Below, one piece after another: positions 55,461 to 62,727 of a stretch of DNA of 64,000 nucleotides. Source of the stretch: Paenibacillus yonginensis (lineage in GTDB: Bacteria; Bacillota; Bacilli; Paenibacillales; Paenibacillaceae); assembly GCF_001685395.1 (NCBI RefSeq), contig NZ_CP014167.1:1245501-1309500 (forward strand), in the 5' to 3' direction. A program made the translations under genes and the position numbers. The notes beneath the pieces were generated by a model. That model was not told the DNA's origin, ran no database searches, and worked only from the letters and a program-made list of their open reading frames with translations. Numbering within the stretch: the first letter of the stretch is position 1; the number at the start of each line of letters is the position of its first letter.

Positions 55461-56242
55461 GGATTATAGCCCCGATTCTGGGCGTTTATTTGATGCTTAG
55501 AAGGCAGGCGCTCATTGCGGACACGTTGTCGCACGTTTCCTTGGCCGGGGTGGCACTCGGTTCGGTGCTTCATTTAAATCCGGTAGTGAGCGGTTTTGTT
55601 GTGGCTATTGCCGGCGGTTTGGTGATCGAGCAGCTGCGCCGAACCTATCTGACTTACAGTGAAGTGCCGGTCGCCATCATCATGACTTCGGGTTTGGCGC
55701 TGGCCGTCCTGTTAATGAGCCTCAAGAGCAATTTGAATAAAAGCTTCAGCGCTTATTTGTTCGGCTCAATTGTGGCCGTTAATGAACAGCAGTTATGGAT
55801 TATCGGTTTTGTTGCTTTGATTGGCCTTATTTTCTTTATCGTCTTCCGGCGCCCGTTGTACAACTTAACCTTTGATGAGGAAACAGCACAGATTGGCGGC
55901 GTGCATGTTCGCCTGTTATCCTTCTCCTTCTCGGTACTGACGGGGATGACGGTTGCTTCCGCCATGCCGATCGTTGGAGTGCTGCTTGTTTCTTCCTTAA
56001 TGGTGCTGCCGGCCGCATTGGCCTTAAAGATTTCAAGAGGATTTCTATCCGCGGTAATCATTGCGGTTGTAGCAGGGTTGACCGGCATATTCAGCGGACT
56101 TTCGGCTTCCTATTATATAAACACCCCTCCGGGGGGGACGATATCCTTGATTCTGCTTCTGTTCTTCCTGGCCGGATTGGCCGTGCAGAAGATTCTTGTC
56201 CGCTCCAAACGGCGCAGACGGGTTATCAGATCTTCCTCTTAA
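55403..56242 (+). CDS. znuB: Zinc ABC transporter permease
   Basis: A 279-residue metal ABC-3 family permease with about seven to eight membrane segments. The start Phe-Asp-Tyr-Glu-Phe-Met-Gln-Arg-Ala-Phe is typical of ZnuB/AdcB, and Ile-Ala-Asp-Thr-Leu-Ser-His-Val-Ser-Leu-Ala-Gly is the coupling motif. GTG 55403 or ATG 55409 are both possible; GTG has the better spacing to AAAGGA. It overlaps znuC by 58 bp, so translation is coupled. The substrate-binding lipoprotein (ZnuA/AdcA) is not next to it and must be elsewhere. The C-terminus is strongly basic. Confidence 0.92.
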   Translation: MEMFDYEFMQRAFWAGGFIGIIAPILGVYLMLRRQALIADTLSHVSLAGVALGSVLHLNPVVSGFVVAIAGGLVIEQLRRTYLTYSEVPVAIIMTSGLALAVLLMSLKSNLNKSFSAYLFGSIVAVNEQQLWIIGFVALIGLIFFIVFRRPLYNLTFDEETAQIGGVHVRLLSFSFSVLTGMTVASAMPIVGVLLVSSLMVLPAALALKISRGFLSAVIIAVVAGLTGIFSGLSASYYINTPPGGTISLILLLFFLAGLAVQKILVRSKRRRRVIRSSS

Positions 56243-56288
56243 GTATAGATAGGATAGGGCGAACTTTTTTACTTTGAATTTGAAAAAT

Positions 56289-56327
56289 AAAGCCTTACCC
56301 GTTGCAACAACGGGATAAGGCTTGTTT
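56289..56327 (+). terminator. Bidirectional terminator between znuB and the second COG0523 gene
   Basis: AAGCCTTA-CCCGTT pairs with AACGGG-A-TAAGGCTT around a 5-nt loop, followed by GTTTG; the minus strand has TTATTTTTC. It can close both convergent transcripts. Confidence 0.82.
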
Positions 56328-56380
56328 GATTTGCGCCACAGCGCCACGGCCGCTGAACCTGGCGGAAGACTTGCTGATGC

Positions 56381-57445
56381 TCAAGAACGTATGCGGTCCT
56401 GACGGATCAGAGCTTCCCATTGTTTGACCGATTCATCGGGCTGCACATGGAGACCGATAACAACAATATAACCTGAACCGGGATAACGGGAAGCCTCATA
56501 AGAGAACCGTCCTCCAGCATATTGAACAAGCATTGTTCCCAGGCCGTCCAGCTTTACATAACCTTTGGCGCGGACAATTTGTCCGGGAAGCCCGGAAAGG
56601 AAATGCTCCAGCTCCTCCCGTGAGAAGTAGCGGTCGCCTGTGCAAGGAAGCGTAAAGGTTTGAACCGCGGAGAAAGAAGCGTTAGCGGATTCGGAGCCGC
56701 CGGCTTGATGCTCATGCTGATGGTCATGGTTATGGGCATGCTGGTGCTGAGGAGGGGGCTGAACCACATGGAAATGTTGGATTGAATGGGGAAGGGAATT
56801 CCCCGGCTGCAGCTGTGGCGTGGGCACCATACCCTCCAGCAGCTTGCGAACATCCAGGTCGGCCTTTTGGGTCTTGTGCACGGCAGCCGTGGCATTGCAG
56901 CGGCGAACCATGTTTATCACTTTGGCGAGCTGAGCTTCAGAGGACAAATCCGTTTTGTTGACAAGGATTAAATCAGCTGATTCGATCTGCTGGCGCAGCG
57001 TCCGGACAAGCTGTTTGTCGGATGCAAAAACACTGCTGTAGTCCAGTGCATGCTCAGCATCCAGGATGGTAATGCTATGTTCGATTGTTAAACGGTCGGC
57101 AAATGCAGGCTGTGACAATAGCTCGGCAATTTCAACGGGATTGGCGACGCCGGTCAGCTCGATGAAGAGAATATCGGGACTGCTGCTTAGCAAAGTGAGC
57201 AAGCTGCGGGCCAGATCTTCTTTTTTGCTGCAGCAGATACAGCCGTCCAGCAGCTTTTCAATCGGGAAGCGGGTTTGCTCATTCAGCAGAATTCCGTCTA
57301 CATCCTGCCGTCCCAATTCGTTCATCAGAATACCGGGCTTTAAAGCGCGCCGCCGAGCTTCCATCAGCAGTTTGACCAGCAGGGTTGTTTTCCCGCTGCC
57401 CAGAAAGCCGCTTAATAAAATTACTGGCGTTTTGTTCTCCATCAT
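56381..57445 (-). CDS. COG0523 (CobW/YjiA-like) GTPase with a His-rich loop
   Basis: A 354-residue G3E GTPase, a different branch from the gene at 53255. Walker A is Gly-Phe-Leu-Gly-Ser-Gly-Lys-Thr (13-20) and the metal motif Cys-Ile-Cys-Cys is at 69-72. Between the GTPase and the CobW C-terminal domain lies a His-rich stretch (about 224-250; His-Gln-His-Ala-His-Asn-His-Asp-His pattern), a likely metal-storage or transfer site. It is convergent with znuB. A weak Zur-like palindrome lies upstream at 57496-57512. Two COG0523 proteins in one zinc cluster suggest separate client enzymes. Confidence 0.9.
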   Translation of the reverse strand: MMENKTPVILLSGFLGSGKTTLLVKLLMEARRRALKPGILMNELGRQDVDGILLNEQTRFPIEKLLDGCICCSKKEDLARSLLTLLSSSPDILFIELTGVANPVEIAELLSQPAFADRLTIEHSITILDAEHALDYSSVFASDKQLVRTLRQQIESADLILVNKTDLSSEAQLAKVINMVRRCNATAAVHKTQKADLDVRKLLEGMVPTPQLQPGNSLPHSIQHFHVVQPPPQHQHAHNHDHQHEHQAGGSESANASFSAVQTFTLPCTGDRYFSREELEHFLSGLPGQIVRAKGYVKLDGLGTMLVQYAGGRFSYEASRYPGSGYIVVIGLHVQPDESVKQWEALIRQDRIRS

Positions 57446-57495
57446 TGATGATCTCCTGTCTTTGGTTTTCTATTTCCGAGTTCTCTATTCATTTA

Positions 57496-57512
57496 TACGT
57501 AACCTTTACGAA
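57496..57512 (-). promoter_or_regulatory. Weak Zur-like palindrome upstream of the second COG0523 gene
   Basis: The plus-strand sequence TACGTAACCTTTACGAA contains CGTAA and TTACG arms with the 3-nt spacing of the Zur core, but the outer and central bases differ from the two strong boxes. It lies about 50-67 bp before the start codon. Plausible but unproven. Confidence 0.45.
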
Positions 57513-57621
57513 TAAAATGTTATTTTTTATTCTCCATAAAAAAGCTTACGTGTCGTTAGCTGAAGCTATATCATTTCTCACTATATGAAGAATTAAATGT
57601 GTCAAAAATTAGACATTTCGA

Positions 57622-57650
57622 TTGACGAATTTTGACTGAAGGTGTAAGAT
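57622..57650 (+). promoter_or_regulatory. Sigma-A promoter of zwf
   Basis: TTGACG (57622-57627) and TAAGAT (57645-57650) are separated by 17 bp, about 90 bp upstream of the zwf start. GTGGAGG precedes the ATG. Confidence 0.65.
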
Positions 57651-57740
57651 AACTAAGTCGGATACGCAATAACGATACGTAACCTGATATCATAAATATA
57701 GTTACTATAGAGCTATAGAGAGAGTGGAGGTAAAAATAGA

Positions 57741-59192
57741 ATGGACGCTATGACTTTTGTTTTGTTTGGCGCGACTGGGGATTTGGCGAAACGTAAAATC
57801 TATCCTGCGCTGTACAATCTTTTCCTGGATGGCAAATTGGCTTCGTCATTCACAGTTATTGGTCTGGGCCGTAGAGAAATAGCAGACCCAGATTTTCAAG
57901 CTAGTGTGAAAGACTCGCTGAAGAACTTCTCCAGAAAACCGATTGATCCAAGCCATATTGATTCTTTCCTTAGTGCTTTCCATTACAGTGCCTTGAATGT
58001 CAACAATGTGGATGACTTCAAGAAACTGCTTGGTGTTGCGCAAAAGTATGAAAGTGAATTGGGAATTCCTGAAAACCGTCTTTTCTATCTTTCGGTTGCT
58101 CCAGAATTTTTTGAAACGATTGCTGACAACATCAAAGCCAGCGGTCTTGGAGATACTAAAGGCTGGAAACGCCTCATTATCGAAAAACCTTTCGGTCACG
58201 ACCTCGAATCGGCTCGTTCGCTTCAAGCGAACCTGAACCGTTCTTTCGAAGAAGAAGAAGTGTTCCGTATTGACCATTACTTGGGCAAACCTATGGTTCA
58301 GAACCTCGAAGTTCTTGGTTTTGCTAACCCTGTGCTTCAAGCGCTTTGGAACAACCGTTATATCGCCAACGTGCAGATTACGGCCAATGAGCTTGTAGGG
58401 GTAGAAGACAGAGCCGGTTACTACGATACTTCCGGTGCCATTCGCGATATGTTCCAGAACCACATGATGCAGCTGCTCATGATGGTTACGATGCATCTTC
58501 CTCACCGCAGCACGCCTGAAGAAGTTCGTGCGAAGAAGAAAAACATCATCAAATCGCTTCGCCCGATCAGCAAGGATAAAATCAATACCCAAATCATCCG
58601 CGGCCAATATGGACCAGGCTTTGTTAAAGGCGTGGAAGTTCCAGGCTACAGAGACGAGAACGGTATTGGACCGGATTCCCATAATGACACTTACGTTGCC
58701 GCTCGTCTGAAGCTGGAAACGCCTTTCTGGGAAGGAGTTCCTTTCTACATCCGTACCGGCAAACGCACGGGTGAGAAATCGACTCGTATTGTCATCGAAT
58801 TCAAAGAGCCGCTTAAGGCTTCGACATTCCCGGATGAAGTGATCCCTCCAAACCTGCTTACTATTGAGGTCAATCCTGAAGAAAGAATTACGCTTCAGCT
58901 GAACATGAAAGATAAAAACAATTCTAAACATCTTGAGCCAGTTGTGATGGAATTCGGTGGAAGCTCCAAAGAAACTCCTGAAGCTTACGAGAATCTTATT
59001 TATGATGCGCTGCTTGGCGACTCCACCTTCTTTGCGCATTGGGACGAAGTGGAATTGTCCTGGGCTTGGGTACAACCTGTCCTCGACGCTTTTGCAGCCA
59101 ATGAGGTACCGCTTCATTTCTATCCTGCCGGCAGCGACGGCCCGGACGCGGCTCACGAACTGCTTGCGCAAGACGGCTACAAGTGGTGGTAA
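57741..59192 (+). CDS. zwf: Glucose-6-phosphate 1-dehydrogenase
   Basis: A 483-residue enzyme that oxidises glucose-6-phosphate to 6-phosphogluconolactone with NADP+, opening the pentose phosphate pathway. The dinucleotide motif Gly-Ala-Thr-Gly-Asp-Leu-Ala lies at about residues 9-15 and the active-site motif Arg-Ile-Asp-His-Tyr-Leu-Gly-Lys is visible; the following Pro (usually Glu in Gram-negative enzymes) is normal for Bacillus. Codon use (many CTT, GTT, GCT) differs from neighbours and suggests high expression. It is followed 86 bp later by gnd, so the two oxidative steps are together; the lactonase is not here. Confidence 0.96.
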   Translation: MDAMTFVLFGATGDLAKRKIYPALYNLFLDGKLASSFTVIGLGRREIADPDFQASVKDSLKNFSRKPIDPSHIDSFLSAFHYSALNVNNVDDFKKLLGVAQKYESELGIPENRLFYLSVAPEFFETIADNIKASGLGDTKGWKRLIIEKPFGHDLESARSLQANLNRSFEEEEVFRIDHYLGKPMVQNLEVLGFANPVLQALWNNRYIANVQITANELVGVEDRAGYYDTSGAIRDMFQNHMMQLLMMVTMHLPHRSTPEEVRAKKKNIIKSLRPISKDKINTQIIRGQYGPGFVKGVEVPGYRDENGIGPDSHNDTYVAARLKLETPFWEGVPFYIRTGKRTGEKSTRIVIEFKEPLKASTFPDEVIPPNLLTIEVNPEERITLQLNMKDKNNSKHLEPVVMEFGGSSKETPEAYENLIYDALLGDSTFFAHWDEVELSWAWVQPVLDAFAANEVPLHFYPAGSDGPDAAHELLAQDGYKWW

Positions 59193-59278
59193 GCTAATCC
59201 CCTTGCGGGTAATTGCTAAATATAGATGTTTTTCTTTAGCTAGCCAATTTATTTAACATATTTAGGAGGTTTCTTCAA

Positions 59279-60172
59279 ATGAAAGTAGGATTAGTCGGAC
59301 TAGGTAAAATGGGCTTGAACCTTGGTAAAAACCTGATGGACCACAAACATGAAGTAGTTGCTTTTGACCTGAACCAGGCAGCAATTGCTGAAATGGTTGA
59401 ATATGGCGCCAAAGGGGCTTCCACGATTGCTGAACTGATTGCGGCTATGCCGACACCACGCGTATTGTGGGTTATGGTTCCGCATCAGGTTGTAGACAAT
59501 GTATTGGACGAAGCTGCTCCGCTTCTGAGCGCCGGCGACATCATCATCGAAGGCGGCAACAGCCATTACAAAGAATCCAAAGCTCGTTATGAGAAACTGA
59601 AAGCTTCCGGTATCCATTTCATGGACGCAGGTACTTCCGGCGGTATGGAAGGCGCTCGTAACGGCGCTTGCTACATGATCGGCGGCGACCCAGAGGCTTG
59701 GGAAGTTGTTGAACCGATCTTCCGTGATACGGCTGTAGAAAATGGTTACCTGTATGCAGGTCCATCCGGCAGCGGGCACTTCCTGAAAATGGTTCACAAC
59801 GGTGTCGAATACGGCATGATGGCCTCCATCGGCGAAGGCTTCGAAGTTCTTGAGAAGAGCAACTACGAATTCGACTACGAAAAAGTTGCCCGCGTTTGGA
59901 ACAACGGTTCCGTAATCCGCTCCTGGCTGATGGAACTGACTGAAAAAGCGTTCTCCAAAGACAGCAACTTGGATGAGCTTAAAGGTGTTATGCACTCCTC
60001 CGGCGAAGGCAAATGGACGATCGAAGAAGCGCTTGACCTTCAAGCGGCTACTCCGGTTATCGCAATGTCCCTGCTTATGCGTTACCGTTCCCTGGAAGCC
60101 GATACGTTCCAAGGCAAAGTGGTTGCGGCCCTGCGCAATGAGTTTGGTGGCCACGCTGTAGAGAAGAAATAA
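59279..60172 (+). CDS. gnd: 6-phosphogluconate dehydrogenase (decarboxylating, short type)
   Basis: A 297-residue enzyme of the short, YqeC-like class that turns 6-phosphogluconate into ribulose-5-phosphate and CO2. The N-terminal Rossmann motif Gly-Leu-Val-Gly-Leu-Gly-Lys-Met-Gly and the Gly-Gly-Asn-Ser-His-Tyr segment are visible, as is the catalytic region Lys-Met-Val-His-Asn-Gly-Val-Glu-Tyr. Short-type enzymes often prefer NAD+. TTAGGAGG precedes the ATG. It has the same high-expression codon pattern as zwf. Confidence 0.94.
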   Translation: MKVGLVGLGKMGLNLGKNLMDHKHEVVAFDLNQAAIAEMVEYGAKGASTIAELIAAMPTPRVLWVMVPHQVVDNVLDEAAPLLSAGDIIIEGGNSHYKESKARYEKLKASGIHFMDAGTSGGMEGARNGACYMIGGDPEAWEVVEPIFRDTAVENGYLYAGPSGSGHFLKMVHNGVEYGMMASIGEGFEVLEKSNYEFDYEKVARVWNNGSVIRSWLMELTEKAFSKDSNLDELKGVMHSSGEGKWTIEEALDLQAATPVIAMSLLMRYRSLEADTFQGKVVAALRNEFGGHAVEKK

Positions 60173-60182
60173 AGAATAGGCA

Positions 60183-60223
60183 AAAAAACGGCAGTCCCTC
60201 TATGGAGGGGCTGCCGTTTTTGC
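60183..60223 (+). terminator. Bidirectional terminator after gnd
   Basis: AAAACGGCAG and CCCTC pair with GAGGG and CTGCCGTTTT around a 4-nt loop, with T-runs on both strands. It serves gnd and the convergent histidine kinase gene. Confidence 0.92.
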
Positions 60224-60257
60224 ATGTATTCAGCATGAGTCAGGGGCGAAAGAAGGC

Positions 60258-61793
60258 CTACAAGGGGAGATGTACACTAAACGTAGTGCCTTCGCCGACA
60301 CGGGTCTGCACCTTGATTGTACCGCCGTGGGCTTCAACCATGGACAGGCTGATCGCAAGGCCCAGGCCGGCTCCTCCGCGCTTGCGCGCTCTGGAAACGT
60401 CGCTGCGGTAGAAGCGTTCAAAGACATGCGGCAGATGTTCTTCTTCGATCCCGGGACCGTTGTCGCTGACGGACAAAACGGCTTCCTGGCCGGATCGGCG
60501 CAGCCCTACGTGAATCGTTCCGGTTTCGGGATCCGTATGCTGCACGGCGTTCTGAAACAGGTTAAGCACCACCTGCTTCAGCTTGTCTTTGTCTACATAA
60601 CCCTGAAGGCCGGGGGCCAGAGAGAAGGAAACCTCTCTTTGACCGGACAAAATGCGAAGGTGGGGTTTCATTTCCTGCACCAGCTCGTCCAAGAAAGTGC
60701 CGGTTAACGTTAATTCCGGCGCCCGATCCAGCTTGGCCAGCATAAGCAGATCCTCGATCAGCTTTTTCATCCGGATGGATTCGCCATGCATGCTGTTCAG
60801 TGCTGAAGTGAGCTGCTCGGGACGGAGGGAGGAAGAGCGCAGAAGCACTTCCAGAAAGCCGTGAATGGAAGTCAGCGGCGTCCGCAGTTCATGGGAAGCG
60901 TCAGCCGTAAAGCGGCGCATTTGCTCTTTGGCTTCCCGTTCGGCTTCAAAGGAGAGCTCCAGCCGCTCCAGCATGCCATTAAAAGAGGAGGACAGCCTGT
61001 CGATTTCCTCCTGACCCAGCTGTTCGGGAACACGCTGCTTCAGATTGCCCGCATCGGTAGCGGCCACTGCCCGAATAATCTGATTCAATGGAACCAGCGT
61101 CCGGCGGATTAGCGGCATGTACAGCAGCAGCCCTCCGGCCATGGCTAGCAGGGAAAGGACCAGAAAGATTACCAGCTGGCGCATGGCCACGTCCACCAGC
61201 GGACCTGTTTCCGTGCCCATTTGGACCAGCCCGGTAATTCGTTCCCCCTCCGTGCTTCCACCCCCTTCCGGCGCCCCGCCAAAGCCCCCTCTTCCAGGAA
61301 TGACCGGGCTGTCGGCAGGCCGGAATACAACCAGCTGGTCATTGCCTCTGGAGTCCCTGACGATCCGATATTTGATCTTCTCCCGGGATTTCCATTGCTT
61401 GAGGATACTTTCGTATTCGGAAGCGGACAACACGGGGTAGCCTGTTTCGGTAGACTGCGTAAGGCTGACATAAGAACCGTCTTCCTGAATGTAGCCAAGC
61501 GAGGTATCCGTCGGCGTAAACAGGATAGGACGGTAATTTCTTGTCTGATTCTGATTAGGCGGCTGCTTCTGCTGTTCCCGTTTAACGAGCAGATCAACCG
61601 GCATGGAGCGAAGCTGGTTCTCCATCGTCTCCGCGCGGCTGTTGTATAGAAAGTTCTTCATCACCAAATATTGTACCCCGCCGATCAGCAGCAGGAGCGT
61701 CGCCAGAATGAACAGCGATCTCGCCAGCAGCTGCGCTCTGAGCGAAGCGGGCGAAACGATCCGTCTCAACCAAGCCGGTCCGGGCAGCCTCAT
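60258..61793 (-). CDS. Sensor histidine kinase (HAMP, HisKA, HATPase)
   Basis: A 511-residue kinase. TM1 (about 24-45) and TM2 (about 205-228) flank an extracytoplasmic domain of about 160 residues that includes a Gly-rich stretch near 165-180. HAMP is followed by HisKA with Ala-Ser-His-Glu-Leu-Arg-Thr-Pro (phospho-acceptor His301) and a HATPase ending with Gly-Ala-Gly-Leu-Gly-Leu-Ala-Ile. The ATG overlaps the response regulator stop by 4 bp. The stimulus is unknown. Its genomic partner across the divergent promoter is a GT39 glycosyltransferase, suggesting a cell-envelope cue. Confidence 0.94.
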   Translation of the reverse strand: MRLPGPAWLRRIVSPASLRAQLLARSLFILATLLLLIGGVQYLVMKNFLYNSRAETMENQLRSMPVDLLVKREQQKQPPNQNQTRNYRPILFTPTDTSLGYIQEDGSYVSLTQSTETGYPVLSASEYESILKQWKSREKIKYRIVRDSRGNDQLVVFRPADSPVIPGRGGFGGAPEGGGSTEGERITGLVQMGTETGPLVDVAMRQLVIFLVLSLLAMAGGLLLYMPLIRRTLVPLNQIIRAVAATDAGNLKQRVPEQLGQEEIDRLSSSFNGMLERLELSFEAEREAKEQMRRFTADASHELRTPLTSIHGFLEVLLRSSSLRPEQLTSALNSMHGESIRMKKLIEDLLMLAKLDRAPELTLTGTFLDELVQEMKPHLRILSGQREVSFSLAPGLQGYVDKDKLKQVVLNLFQNAVQHTDPETGTIHVGLRRSGQEAVLSVSDNGPGIEEEHLPHVFERFYRSDVSRARKRGGAGLGLAISLSMVEAHGGTIKVQTRVGEGTTFSVHLPL

Positions 61794-62470
61794 GTCAGGT
61801 CAACCCGGTATCCGGCCCCGCGGAGCGTCCGAATCAGGCGGTGTTCCTTATCGCCGAGCTTGTCCCTTAACGAGCGGATATAGACCTCCACGATATTTTC
61901 TTCTCCGCCGAAGTCGTAACCCCATACCTTGTCCAGAATCAGGGTTTTGCTTAGCACTATGCCATGATTCAGCACCATATACCGAAGCAGCTCATGCTCG
62001 GTTGGGGACAGCTCCAGCACTTTGCCCTGGAATCCGATTTCCTTGCGTTTATCATCAATCCGAAACGGGCCGATCGCGACTTCTCCGAATAAAGTTGGGA
62101 ACTGGTTGCGAAGCCGGGCTTGAATGCGGGCCAGCAGCTCTTCAAAGCTGAAAGGCTTGACGACATAATCGTCGGCGCCCAGTTTGAGGCCTTTGACTTT
62201 GTCATCGACCTCGTCTTTGGCGGTCAGCATGATCACGGCAGCCTGGCTGCCGTTTTTCTTCAGAATCCGGCAGACTTCAAATCCGTCCATCCCCGGCATC
62301 ATGACGTCAAGAATGACGATATGAGGGGAGAACGTTTCAGCAGCTGCTACAGCCGTTATTCCGTCAGGCGCCGTGGCAACCTCGTACCCTTCATTCACAA
62401 GCCCCATCTCCAGAAACTGCAAAATGTGGGGCTCGTCGTCCACCAGCAGAACTTTAATTTCTTTGTCCAT
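61790..62470 (-). CDS. OmpR/PhoB-family response regulator
   Basis: A 226-residue two-domain regulator. The receiver (about 1-115) has acidic Asp-Asp-Glu-Pro near the start and phospho-acceptor Asp43 (Val-Ile-Leu-Asp-Val-Met-Met-Pro-Gly). The C-terminal winged helix (about 130-225) ends with Arg-Thr-Leu-Arg-Gly-Ala-Gly-Tyr-Arg. The ATG at 62470 is chosen (GAAGGTGA upstream); ORF extension to 62506 has no ribosome site. The three 11-bp-spaced repeats at 62586-62616 upstream are good candidate binding sites for it. Confidence 0.93.
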   Translation of the reverse strand: MDKEIKVLLVDDEPHILQFLEMGLVNEGYEVATAPDGITAVAAAETFSPHIVILDVMMPGMDGFEVCRILKKNGSQAAVIMLTAKDEVDDKVKGLKLGADDYVVKPFSFEELLARIQARLRNQFPTLFGEVAIGPFRIDDKRKEIGFQGKVLELSPTEHELLRYMVLNHGIVLSKTLILDKVWGYDFGGEENIVEVYIRSLRDKLGDKEHRLIRTLRGAGYRVDLT

Positions 62471-62585
62471 ATCATTCACCTTCAGTTGGATTCTTACTAA
62501 CCACACCTCTAATACTTCTATTATGAAGCCTGGCGCTGAGTTCTGCCTTAATCGAAACTGAAAAAATGCTGAATAAAACGTCTTT

Positions 62586-62616
62586 CTTTCAGCTAACTTT
62601 CAGCTTTCTTTCATAT
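62586..62616 (+). promoter_or_regulatory. Three 11-bp-spaced direct repeats (CTTTCAGCT type)
   Basis: CTTTCAGCT, CTTTCAGCT and CTTTCATAT start at 62586, 62597 and 62608, exactly one helical turn apart. This is the usual layout of OmpR/PhoB-family binding sites. They lie in the gap between the response regulator and the glycosyltransferase gene, so they may control both directions. Confidence 0.65.
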
Positions 62617-62727
62617 GCGCCTCAGGTAACAAAGGCACAATGGAAACTGCCGGGCCGACCCGTCTAAACATGGTCTGAACAGGCTCTAATACAAGTTGAT
62701 TATCTGCATAAAGAAAGAGGTCAAGCT

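Noticed and set aside
58262-58310. Pro after the Gly-Lys of the zwf active-site motif
   Set aside because: Bacillus-type glucose-6-phosphate dehydrogenases, as remembered, have the same Lys-Pro-Met-Val-Gln, so it is not a defect.
57846-59171. Long (441-residue) minus-strand frame opposite zwf
   Set aside because: zwf is unmistakable on the plus strand; the opposite frame is open because of its biased codon use and shows no family motif.
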